From: Diplosphaera chodatii
Taxonomy: Eukaryota > Chlorophyta > Trebouxiophyceae > Prasiolales > Stichococcaceae
Assembly: GCA_032358165.1 (NCBI GenBank)
Contig: JAALGY010000021.1
Location: forward strand, 1,054,001 to 1,118,000
Length of the DNA: 64,000 nt
Direction: 5' to 3'
Numbering within the stretch: the stretch's first letter is position 1; each line of letters opens with the position of its first letter. The position numbers and the translations under genes were made by a program. Of this stretch, positions 55,025 through 64,000 are shown in pieces. The notes under the pieces are model-generated. The model saw nothing but the letters and a program-made list of their open reading frames with translations, was not told the origin of the DNA and made no database searches.

Positions 55025-57180
55025 AGCAGCTGAATATGTCTGTGGCAATGACAGGTGACGTGTACAGAGGGGGGCCTGCCGGCAGATGTGCTGCACCTGG
55101 TACCTGGTCGCCTGCCGCAGGCCCTCGAATGGGGCGAGGTGCTGGTCAATATCAGGGCAGCGCCGATCAACCCCGCAGATGTGGGTTCGCCACGCAGCTT
55201 GTCCTTTTGATGGACTCCTGCTGTTGGCTAAGACGACCCAACATGAAGCACCGCCAGCTGTCACATGTGAATCTACTTTCCACCTGGACGCCGTGTTCAT
55301 CCGCATGCGTTGCAGGTATACACATCCAAGACCGGGGGCATTTACGGCAGGTGGGTCCGGAATTGCTCAGGTATTGGCACACAAGCCTCCTTGGCCGCAC
55401 CCTTGGCTGCACAAACGAACAAGTCTTCTTGCTTGCTGCGCAGCAACAAGACAGCGCTACCATATGTGGCCGGCCATGACTGCATTGGCATTGTCATCAA
55501 GGTCCTGGTGCATAAACAGCGCCCACTGGACCGCAATCACGTCAGCTTGTGCAGATTGGATATCTTAACATCGATTTCGCATGCACAATAAACGTACCCG
55601 ACTTGAGTAGGTGGGTGCGGGCGTGAAGGAGCTGAGGGAGGGGGACCATGTGCTGCCCATGAAGTCGCATGCGGGCACCTGGCGCAACCTGGCGGTCTGG
55701 AAGGGCAAAGACCTGCTGAAGGTGGGGCCTCTCGGACTCGTGTCACCTGAATTGCAAGGTGCGTGCTGCAGTGCTGCTGCTATAGACCCCTCGGGCGCTC
55801 AACCACTACGTAAAGTAGTTCACATCATGCTCCACACAGATCCGCAGCGATTTGCCGCTTGAGTACAGCGCGATGCTTCGAGAGATGTTCCTGGCGTACC
55901 GGCTGCTGGAGGACCATGGTCAACTCAAGGCGATTGAGTGGATATATCCTGACACCATCAGAACCACCTACATTCGCCAGCAATGAAGTGTTGCCCTGTC
56001 ACTGTCAGCGACACAACTACATGTCGCACCACAGCAGCTGCATCTGATGTGGGAGCTGTGCCATGGCTGCAGGCTGGCGATTGCGTCATTCTGAATGCTG
56101 CCAACAGCACCACCGGGCAAATCGTCATCCAGTTGTGCAAGATCCTGAGGCTGCGGGTTGTGGCCATCGTGCGCAAGCCTGAGGAAGTGGGTACTTGGCT
56201 GCGAGAGCTGGGTGCAACAGTCGTCATGTCAGACACCGCACCCATCAAGGTATGGTGTTTCCGCAACAAGGTAGATGAGTGTCTCGTGCTTGGCGGTCAG
56301 GTGTGTGGCCTGAGGCCCAGATTACTGAATGTGTATGGGTGGCCATACATATGCCGAAGCTTGCTACCGCCCCTCTTATGTTGCTGCTTTACGCGGTACA
56401 GGCACAGCTCGAAGAGCTCAAGTTCTTCGGCAAGCCAAAGTTGGGCTTGGATGCAGTGGGCGGCAATGCTGCTGCAAAGCTGGCAGACGCACTCGTCGAG
56501 GTATAGCTGTCCTCCGTCTGGTTCTGCTTGGAGCATACCATGCATCGCGTGAGTGCAAACCCTGCACCTGTAATCGCGTCAGTATACATCAACTGCAGCA
56601 TCTCTCGTGGGTGATTCGATGGTGGCGCTGCACTGCAGGGTGGACAGTTGGTGTGCTATGGGTGTGCGTCTGGCAAGTCACCAGCATGGCCATGGCAGGC
56701 ATGGGTGTTCCGGGAGCAGCAGGTGTCTGGGTTCAACCTGCGGGCCTGGCTGGCAAGGAACCCGCGCAAGGTGTGCGTGCGAGGGTCGTCCTGTGACAAC
56801 CCTCGAGTGAGCACATGGTTTTCACCGACTCTACGACAATGGCACACGAAATCTCTCTTCGGGCTGTAGGTTACCCACATGCTGGATGCGCTTGCAAAGC
56901 TGATCAACGCAGGTTTGCAATGCTTCACACCCAGATGGCTGTCTGCGTCTGCTGAGATGTCACGAAGCTGTGCTGGATACCAGAGGTGCTCACCCTGCCC
57001 CGCGCTGCAAAGCAGCCGCTGAAGCAAGCTGCCAACCACATGATCCTTGCAGGCCAGCTGAAGATAGCCTACACAGAGTATAACTTGACCGAGTTTGCTG
57101 AGGCTCTGGACCATGCGCTGGACGATGGGAAAAACAGCAAGATCGTGCTGCGAATGCCCGAGCACTCCCTCGACGAATAG
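54968..57180 (+). CDS. Medium-chain reductase, 2-enoyl thioester reductase (MECR/ETR1) type
   Basis: MECR reduces trans-2-enoyl-ACP in mitochondrial fatty acid synthesis. Exons: possible first exon 54968-55021 (PQNIVWPIDWYISELRP), then GGLPADVLHLVPGRLPQALE, WGEVLVNIRAAPINPAD (about 55055-55184), VYTSKTGGIYG, SNKTALPYVAGHDCIGIVIK, VGAGVKELREGDHVLPMKSH, IRSDLPLEYSAML (from about 55840), AGDCVILNAANSTTGQIVIQ (NADPH-binding strand), VVAIVRKPEEVGTWLRELGA, FFGKPKLGLDAVGGNAAAKL, GGQLVCYGCASGKSPAWPW, NLRAWLARNPRK, and the last exon ending RMPEHSLDE. AAPINPAD, LPLEYSA and LGLDAVGG are clear MECR-like blocks. No Zn-binding Cys cluster, as in this subfamily. No obvious mitochondrial presequence with this start, which keeps open a link to the upstream J-domain gene. 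Confidence 0.82.
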
Positions 57181-57309
57181 CAGGGCAGGGCTGCTTGCTT
57201 GCACTGGGCTGTTCAGGTCTAGGCTGCATAGATGCTGCAATACGCATCGGCAAATCAGCTGGCGTGTCGGTCAGCACCAGTCGTCTCGAGTAGCGTGTGC
57301 AAACACAGT

Positions 57310-58572
57310 TTAGGAACTGCCTCTAGCGGCCAGTGCGGCTGTCCCAGCCACCAGCAACGCATGATCAACTGAGCCTGACACCCACGATTCCAGGTCCTGC
57401 GCAAGGCACAATACCACATCTGACGTCCCCAGGCTTGGATGTATGACGCTCATCTCAATAGTCGCGGATGTTGATGTCGGCAACCACCATGTATATCAAG
57501 GCAAGTTGAAGACGAACATGTTACATCACAACATCTGAGGCACCTGCGCCGTGTCGATGTCCTGCAGCCGAGGCAGGAAGTCCAGGGGCGCAAGCTTGAA
57601 GCCCAGCACTTTGGCATGAGACGATGTGTCGTGCAGGACACGGTCTGTGCTCCACGTCAGCCCCTGCATGCACCATGCATGCATCCGCTTCCCAGACTTC
57701 GTGACTTGAACAACTGTGGAACACAACATGTGCCGTGCACTGACCAGCGGCTGCGGTCGATACAGCGGCACCCTGTGTAGCCTGGCGGCGTGCACCTGCA
57801 AGAAGTCTGGCGGCGAGGTGGTGGCGCCGATGAGATAGAAGCCGCCATCGCATGCCGGACCCAGCACCAGCTGATGGCCGTCGAGTGCTTGAAAGGCCGC
57901 ATCAAGGACTGCTGGATTGATATCCGGGATGTCGCTTCCAATCAGCACCACCTGCAGCAGAACACGGCCAGCGTCGGGCTGCCGTCTGACTTGGCACTTT
58001 TACGAGTGGCCAGACGCTGTAGTGACATGCCACCTGGTCTGCGCTCTGCAGCTCAGCCGCCAGTGCTGCTTGCATGCGTGCGCCAAGGTCTGGGACATCT
58101 GCCTGTGGCCTGATGTCAGCGCCCTGCACGGGACAAACACCTCTTGTTCAGAGATAGAGCCAACAATCTACCACTGAAAAGGGGAGTGAGCCGGTGGTAC
58201 AGCAGTATACGCACCAAGCCACAAAGTGCGACCCAGGACTGCACCCCAACATCGTCTGCTTCATCTGCATGGTAGATCACTCGTCGGTCCGCCAAGCAGC
58301 TGCATCAAGGCATCAGCTCACGGTATGCCATCAAGCTGCAGAGGCATTGACAACGGCAGGCCGTTGTTCCAGCTACTGCATCACACAAGTCAATACATGC
58401 AGCACAGCAAGCTGCACCTCGCAGCCTGCCGGAAAGTGTGCTCGGCGCAGGCTTTGTAGAATGTGGTGGCTGCCTCAGCTGAACCCAAGCTGCTTCCCAG
58501 CCGAGTCTTGACGCGGCCCTTCACCGGCAATCGAGCAAACACTATCACGGTCCGACGCTGGCGATCGGGCAT
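57310..58572 (-). CDS. DUF2064/TIGR04282-type glycosyltransferase-fold protein
   Basis: Family of GT-A fold transferases (in bacteria named selenodomain-associated transferase 1); substrate unknown to me. ATG 58570-58572. Exons: RRTVIVFARLPVKGRVKTRL, GSSLGSAEAATTFYKACAEH (about 58395-58572); DVPDLGARMQAALAAELQSA (near 58030-58110); VVLIGSDIPDINPAVLDAAF, QALDGHQLVLGPACDGGFYL, IGATTSPPDFLQ (near 57795-57950); VHAARLHRVPLYRPQPLVSA; 57544-57663 STDRVLHDTSSHAKVLGF, ending RLQDIDTAQ; and the last exon 57310-57396, DLESWVSGSVDHALLVAGTA. FARxPVxGxVKTRL, GSDxPD and LGPAxDGGFYLIG are the defining motifs, and DIDTxxDLExW the usual end. A longer reading of the penultimate exon gives a stop near 57526; the spliced end fits the family better. 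Confidence 0.85.
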
Positions 58573-58920
58573 GTAACGCAGCGGCGGGTGCGTCACCTAT
58601 CACAGCCACTCAAGTCAACCAGACAACGCCGCTTCAGGTGCGTGCGTAGGCGCCGGCTTGAAACAGCCGCATGCCGAGTTCAGTAATGCATGGGCGATAC
58701 CTATCGTGTGTGCATGATGGCCCTGTTGCTCAGCGAGTCAGGTCCTCAGGCGCGCATCTCCCCCACGCGCATCTCCCCCCTGGTGGGTGGGTTCCTCCAA
58801 GAACATCCAGCTGCCCTTGGTGGCCGATCGACTCCCTGCGGCCTTCGCTGACATTCTGGCCCCACTGCAAGGCTCAACCTGCACGGAAGGGCCTTGAACT
58901 TGCATACAAAGGAAGCCGAC
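58573..58920. other. Divergent promoter region, DUF2064 gene (-) / 77-residue protein (+)
   Basis: About 350 bases. A short direct repeat, CGCGCATCTCCCCC / CGCGCATCTCCCCC, lies at 58752-58781. No coding feature. Confidence 0.45.
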
Positions 58921-59402
58921 ATGGCTAGCAAGAATGCACAACCTGCAGCGACTGTCGACGATGATGGACCCGACATCTGGTCTGCAGCTGTGAGTCCGTG
59001 ATACGAAGATACGAAAGTGACAGCGTGGTGACAGCAGCTCATAATGAATCTGTCTTGATGGTTTTGTGCCGGCCGGCCTGCGCAGCAGGAATCATTTTCT
59101 TGAGGTGGACATCTGCCGTGCAGGCACATGCCACCATCCCTGATGATGCCTGGGAGTATCACATTCGGAAGTCGCTCAACGACGCCGCGTACAAGGGATT
59201 GGACTACATTCCTTACAACGCAACTATGCCTCTGACGCCGCAGTCAGAGAACGTCAAATTCATCTGGGTGAGCGCTGGATCTTGTACGGCGTCGCTGTTG
59301 GTCATCTCAGGCAGTCGGAGCCCACCACAGCCCTGATGCAGCTGTGGCATTCGCCTCACATGATGTCCATGTTGAATGCAGAGAAAGAAGGGCGCTCACT
59401 GA
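58921..59402 (+). CDS. Small 77-residue protein (unrecognised)
   Basis: Three exons, 58921-58989, 59124-59267 and 59382-59402, join in phase to 77 residues: ASKNAQPAATVDDDGPDIWS, AHATIPDDAWEYHIRKSLND, AAYKGLDYIPYNATMPLTPQ, SENVKFIW, RKKGAH. Splice sites are strong (GCT/GTGAGT, GTGCAG/GC, TGG/GTGAGC, ATGCAG/AG). No membrane segment. The aromatic/acidic middle is well-formed and unlike random translation. It could be a small accessory subunit of a larger complex; I cannot name a family. Confidence 0.6.
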
Positions 59403-59494
59403 TTGTAGATGGCAGCAGGTGACGAGTATTGTGCACGTACAAAGATGGTTTGAACATGCAAACAAAGGCGTTTGATAGATTGATAGAGAGCGAT

Positions 59495-59578
59495 ATGCTC
59501 TCTCTGTGTCATGCATGTCCGTTCCTTCAAGTGGTCATGCTTTCTCTGTGTCATGCATGTCCGTGCCTTCAAGTGGTC
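59495..59578. repeat. 42-bp tandem duplication, two copies
   Basis: Copy 1 is 59495-59536, copy 2 is 59537-59578, with two mismatches (C/T in the ATGCTC/ATGCTT start and T/G in GTTCC/GTGCC). It lies in the 3' flank of the 77-residue gene and before the end of the minus-strand coiled-coil gene. Being 42 bp long, it keeps frame in any ORF that crosses it. Confidence 0.9.
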
Positions 59579-62473
59579 AATCGGTGCAGTTTCCAAGCAT
59601 CATGTGCTGCTGCTGTAAGTCCGCCAGCTGATGTGCGTCTGCATCCAGATGATGCCATGCTGCACATGCACGAGCCAAGACTTTCTCCAGCAATAGCCAC
59701 GACCTCTTGCTGCCTACATGTGTTCCTGCTATGCTGGAAGCTGCGACGAGCTCCTCACCGACACCTGCAGCATCGTGACCTGCAGCCAGTTCTTGTGTGA
59801 CGCATTGTGGCATTCCAGGTCAACAGCCGGCATGGCAATGAGCAGACAGCCGTTTTGGTCTTATCATGGTACTGTGCACGGTCTGCGAGCTGGCAGCACC
59901 TGGATGCAACTTGAACGATATCTCGCAGACGATGTGTTGCAGCTGCTGCTTCAGCGTGCTGAGTTCCTGGTTATTGATCTGCTTCACCTGCAGACATGCA
60001 TCACAGCAGCAGTCTGAGGTCCTAGTATCCCTGCAACTGTCATTAGCCGAGTCAGGGTGCGCAGGAGGTCCACTCACCTCTTGAACCCTGACGGATGCTG
60101 CTGTGTGCAATGCCGCCTCCCTGGCTTGCAGCTCCCGCAAGGTGGTGGTGACAGCCTGGAAGTCGTGCCCAAGCACTGCGTTCTCTGCGGCAAACTGTCG
60201 CTCCATGTCGACGTACTTTCGCTGCGCACGGACAACATCAGCATTGCAGGAGCGCGGTATCTGCCTGAAATCAGTTCAACTCGTAACATTGGCATCGCGT
60301 GTACAGGGCACTCGCGCAAAACCACTCAACAGTCATGTTCAAGTCACCAATTTACAGAGGTTGCCATGTGCACAATCACTGCTGAGAGCATGAACAAGCG
60401 CACATCTGAGCACTTGACTTGTAGCAGAGTACTCATGCTCGCACCGAATGCAGCTGCAGATGGTTGACTGCCAAAAGCCTTGCTTGACAGGTGCACCTTG
60501 AGTGTGGTGAGCATGTGCTGGGCACGGGCGAGGCGCAAGCCGTGCGCCTGCGTGTCCCGAAGCTGGTCTGGCCCAAGCAGCAGCAGTTTCTCGTGTGCGA
60601 GCTTCAGCGTCTCTGCTTGGATCAGGAGCATGGCCCTGTCTGAGGCGCACGCCTGTTCCAGATGGTTGACTCCAATGTCAAGCCTGCGTTTCAGGGGTGA
60701 TAGCAGCTCTGAGCGGACTTGGCCATGCCCGCTCGTGCCAAGTTAGCTTGATGAGAGCCTCCTGCTGGGTGTCACACGGATCGCCATCGAGTGCCACAGT
60801 AGGGCAGGTGGCCATCTGATGAACTTGCCCGGTGCGTAGCGCACGGCACTGCTCGGCGCACTCGGCACGCAGCTGCTGGAGTTCCTCCCGGCGCTCGCAC
60901 ACTGCCTGCAAAAGCGGGCATGCACCAACTGTTGCAGCAGTGTGCTGCACAGCTGTGAGGATGCTTGAGGCACATACATGATGTAGTCATGCTGTTGCTG
61001 TCGTGTATGCGGACCTTTAGTTGCTCATCGATACAGTTCGTCCCTGCCGTCTGCCAGTCACTGCACAGGCTTGCGATGTTCGCCTGATCTGCAGCGAGCC
61101 CGGCGTGCTCCTCCTGCAGTGGCAGCCATGTTGAGCACTTGACATCACGGAGACACAAGGCCACAATCCACGAGAGGGCTGTGTCGCACCAGATGTGTGC
61201 CTGCGTTCCCAAATGTGCCGTGCTGTACAGGTGCACCTGCGTTTGCAGAGTATCCAGTGCAGCAAGCTGCCGGATGCAAGCGGCCTGCAGCTGAGCCAGC
61301 TGCTCCTCAATGGTCGCTGTCTGCGTGTCATGCGCTTCCTCCTGTGCTGCCAGCGCCGCCAGGTACTGGCCATGCCACACCAGCTGCAGGCCCTCCGACC
61401 GGCGCACCAGCTAGGAGCGTGTGACGCACATCACTGAGGACCGTACCCAGCATCACGGTGGCAGTGATGTGTCGCTGAAACAGCACTGTTGTATGGCACA
61501 GCGCGACACGCAATGCATTGATAGTGTCCCAGGGCCCCAAAGACACACCGCATCACTTGCATGGCTGCCCAGCTGGATTGTTGCCGAAAGAGATGCCATG
61601 GCAGTCGCCAGATTCTGTGGGTCCATAAGCTGCATGAGGTCAGCAATGCGGGCCTCCACGGCTGCTTGCTCGGCCAACTGTCCGGCGTCCAGGGCCTGAA
61701 CCTCGCTCTGCAAGTCCTACGGATGGGAACATGGCGACGTGTTAAATGCACCTCCTCCGCTGCCACTGCAGAGCCGCTTTGCATTTCCCATGTTATGCTT
61801 CCGAAAAACACACCTGCATGCTCCACCGTAGATCAACGGATATAAAGGTCGAACGCAGGTGGACACACCACAGATCAGTGGCACACATTTAGGCCTCCAC
61901 CTCCACCTCTAGCAAGGATGCGTTTGTGGTTGCTTGCTGGCGATGTCCGGCCTCCATTCTAGCGAGGCTTTCTTCGTTTTGAGCATCGTAGGAGAGAAGT
62001 ACGTCGGCCACGTGGTCGATGGCCTGCTCATGCTGCCGTGCTGCCGGGCTGACGGCTGGCGCGGAAGTTGCACCCGCTCCTGATGCTGCAGCAGCATGTA
62101 ATCACACATAGTCAAGCACCCGGCTATCACTTGTGAGACAAACTCTCGCATGTGGCACTTGTTTGCTCATGATGCTCCGCCAAGCTCACAGATGGCCACA
62201 GGTCTGTATGAAGGACACCACCTGCCAACTCAGCATCTCGCAGGCGGGTCGACCATCTGCGCTTTCGATGCGCGATCCGATTGTCCCTGATGTTTCAACG
62301 TCAAGCAAGGTAGGGATCAGCACTGTTCTTATGGCACGAAGCGCCCACTCAAGGACATAGTGTTGGGCGCCCCTCATCTCCGGAACCACGACACACTCAG
62401 ATTGCGACACATCACATGCCAAAGCACTCACCTTTTGCTGTTCCTTTGTAACTGCTCCTCAACGTCCATCTTG
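59577..62473 (-). CDS. Coiled-coil protein, multi-exon (unrecognised; may be two genes)
   Basis: Helical segments on the minus strand, in order: MDVEEQLQRNSKR (62433-62473, with a GTGAGT donor after it); ARQHEQAIDHVADVLLSYDA and QNEESLARMEAGHRQQATTN near 61900-62060; SEVQALDAGQLAEQAAVEAR, IADLMQLMDPQNLATAMASL near 61570-61709; AHDTQTATIEEQLAQLQAAC near 61260-61340; AGLAADQANIASLCSDWQTA near 61040-61110; REELQQLRAECAEQCRALRT near 60830-60900; AETLKLAHEKLLLLGPDQLR near 60540-60630; RQFAAENAVLGHDFQAVTTT, LRELQAREAALHTA near 60100-60205; NQELSTLKQQLQHIVCEI near 59925-59985; and a last part ending near 59577 (ACAAWHHLDADAHQLADLQQ). A stop at 61889-61891 would end a first short gene unless LLE is spliced on. 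An augmin (HAUS3-like) subunit was considered but no signature supports it. Confidence 0.5.
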
Positions 62474-63034
62474 CAGTGGGATGACGGGTGATTTGCCCGG
62501 TGACACGACTGGGTCTGGCGTTTGTCCGATAGCAGCACGGAACGAGAAGGGCAGGCTGGTTCGGACCGACAAGCTGTTGTACAAGCGATCAGTGTAGGAG
62601 GACGCAGCGATGCGATGCAGCTTGTCCAACTGCCCGTCGCGGGGCGGCGATCGCCTTCACATTCCCGCGACGGGGCAGGTGTAGTGCTATTTGATTAGAG
62701 GGCAGATTCAGCGACGAGGGGGGGTGGAGCAGAATGTCGATCAAGGTAGCGGATGGTTTGCTATGCTTCCAGGTACAACGGGTAGCACAGCAGCTAAGTA
62801 GTATGACGCCTTTGAACTCTCGATGATGCGGCTGATGAAGCGGTTTGAGACGCTGCTGACTTACAACCTACATACAAACCCGAGTTCGCACTGAAGACTG
62901 ATCGCGCATCAGCCAAGGACGCACTGCGATGAGAACAAAGCCTGCCAAAGCTGATGCATGAATTGCATGTTATACAAGGGTGCATATCGAGAGGACCAGG
63001 ATAACGACGGCTGCGTCACCACCAAACCCATCCC
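62474..63034. other. Intergenic, no gene seen
   Basis: About 560 bases upstream of the coiled-coil gene and downstream of the right-edge gene. Contains a TTTGATTAGAGGGCAG and G-rich stretch near 62690-62730; nothing coding recognised. Confidence 0.4.
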
Positions 63035-63956
63035 TCAGCTGGCACCATCGCTGCTGGATGGCACATCAGGCGAGTTCATGAATGCCTGCGCGCGAGTCAG
63101 TAGACTACACATCAGCTCAGAGTACACACACCCGAAGAGAGAAGATGTTGCAGTAGTCGTGCAAGATGAGTACAGCAACGCCATGACAGGGCTGGCACGA
63201 ATCTGTATAACACAGATCAATACCTGCCACAGTGAGGCGTCCTGTGTTGGCAGCATGTCACCGGCAGGCAGATCGGCGGCCCCAGGCGGTGCACTTGCAG
63301 CACTGTGGAGCAGATCATAGTTGAAGTCGTCCTGCACAGCGCATCGTGCCGAGCTCAGGAACTTGATATGAGCAGGGAGCTCGTGGACACAGGATGCAAA
63401 CCCACGCCATGACGGGATGCTTGTATAAGTGCAAGTTGCTAGACCGTGTGGCGAAGCGTGAAAGGCGGGTGCCACTCACAATGTTGTAGTTAGCGGCGGG
63501 CCCCGCGGCGCTGCTGCCTGGCAGCGGCGACTGCGAGCCGCCGAATATGTCGCTGGCCGTGAGGTCGTCCATGCCGCCCAGACCAGCGTCCAGGTCCCCG
63601 AGGTCCATGGAGAGCAGGCTGCCCATGGTGGCGGGCTCGCTACCCAGTGCCTCGCTCACCCGCACAGTCGGCAGCGTGGTGGCTGACACCGGCACTGACG
63701 GCGGCGGTGGCGCCGGGGCGCTCGTGCTGCCGGCGCCGCCGCCGCCGCTGTCAACGCGTGGCAGGCCGATGGGCGCCTGCAGCTGCTGCAGCGGCTCCCG
63801 CGCGGCGCCAGCGCTGGGGATGCTGGGCATGGCCGCCGTCGGCATGGGCGCTGACGGCTGCGCGTGCTCATGCTCCTGGATGCTGACGGTGGACGGCCAC
63901 ACGCCATTGCCCAGCTCAGGGCGGTCCAGGTTCATGCTGCCAAGCGCCGCGCCCAC
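63035..63956 (-). CDS. Ser/Pro/Gly-rich acidic protein, partial (5' end outside window)
   Basis: Three exons, the 3' end of a gene whose start lies beyond the window: 63480-63956, 63224-63331 and 63035-63084. The first is in phase with an acceptor at 63957-63959 and reads GAALGSMNLDRPELGNGVWP, a Pro/Ala/Gly-rich stretch, then an acidic hydrophobic block GSLLSMDLGDLDAGLGGMDD, LTASDIFGGSQSPLPG. The second begins DDFNYDLLHSAASAPPG, the third ends MNSPDVPSSSDGAS. The alternation of Asp and bulky hydrophobics resembles a transcriptional activation domain or an endocytic adaptor tail (inference). Family not recognised. Confidence 0.5.
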
Positions 63957-64000
63957 CTGCAGTGGTGCAAGGCTCACACGATGTCAACCGCACAAGCACA

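Noticed and set aside
59577..62473. Augmin subunit 3 (HAUS3) identity for the coiled-coil gene
   Set aside because: Only generic coiled-coil similarity; no conserved N-terminal calponin-like or C-terminal HAUS3 blocks were visible.
1..64000. CRISPR arrays, operons, insertion sequences or prophage
   Set aside because: No regularly spaced repeats, terminal inverted repeats or transposase/integrase frames were seen; the gene structure is eukaryotic.

Overview
The window looks like nuclear DNA of a green alga (Chlorophyta; a trebouxiophyte such as a Coccomyxa or Trebouxia relative is my best guess, by inference only). Reasons: almost every gene is cut by short GT...TGCAG introns; the gene set mixes eukaryotic housekeeping genes (uS2 ribosomal protein, prefoldin 1, elongin A, Trm10, ataxin-10, UBAC2) with plastid or plant-lineage genes (primary sigma factor of the plastid RNA polymerase, CAS-like thylakoid protein, NIT2/NLP-type RWP-RK factor, plant-type NDUFB2); and there is a short TTTAGGG-type array. 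I see no CRISPR, operon, transposase, rRNA or convincing tRNA.

Layout, left to right. 0-12.8 kb: dihydroneopterin aldolase (-, cut by the left edge), HIG1/RCF1 (-), Trm10 tRNA methyltransferase (-), an RWP-RK nitrogen-type regulator (+), a PAP2 phosphatase (+), a rhodanese (-) and dCMP deaminase (-). 13-24 kb: M20 peptidase (+), an unrecognised helical protein (-), CAS-like protein (+) and an intronless 654-aa sigma factor (+). 24.5-37 kb: NDUFB2 (-), a plastid DUF493 protein (+), elongin A-like (+), ribosomal protein uS2 (+), prefoldin 1 (-), PP2C (+) and ataxin-10 (-). 37-49 kb: a NAK/AAK1-type kinase with a repeated coiled-coil tail and an NPF motif (+), a long coiled-coil protein (-), a small hydrophilic protein (+) and a UBAC2-like protein (-). 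49-64 kb: folylpolyglutamate synthase (-), glutathione peroxidase (-), a J-domain protein overlapping a 2-enoyl reductase (+), a DUF2064 family transferase (-), a 77-residue protein (+), another coiled-coil gene (-) and a partial acidic protein at the right edge (-).

The genes do not form one pathway. Loose themes are one-carbon/pyrimidine metabolism (dihydroneopterin aldolase, folylpolyglutamate synthase, dCMP deaminase), mitochondrial complexes (HIG1, NDUFB2, enoyl reductase), plastid expression and thylakoid function (sigma factor, CAS), and vesicle or coiled-coil proteins. Exon borders were joined by eye from reading frame, splice consensus and family match. Where the phases were checked this is stated; first exons and transit peptides are the weakest part. 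Some ORF starts in this window are GTG or TTG codons inside exons; I moved starts to an ATG wherever I could see one.
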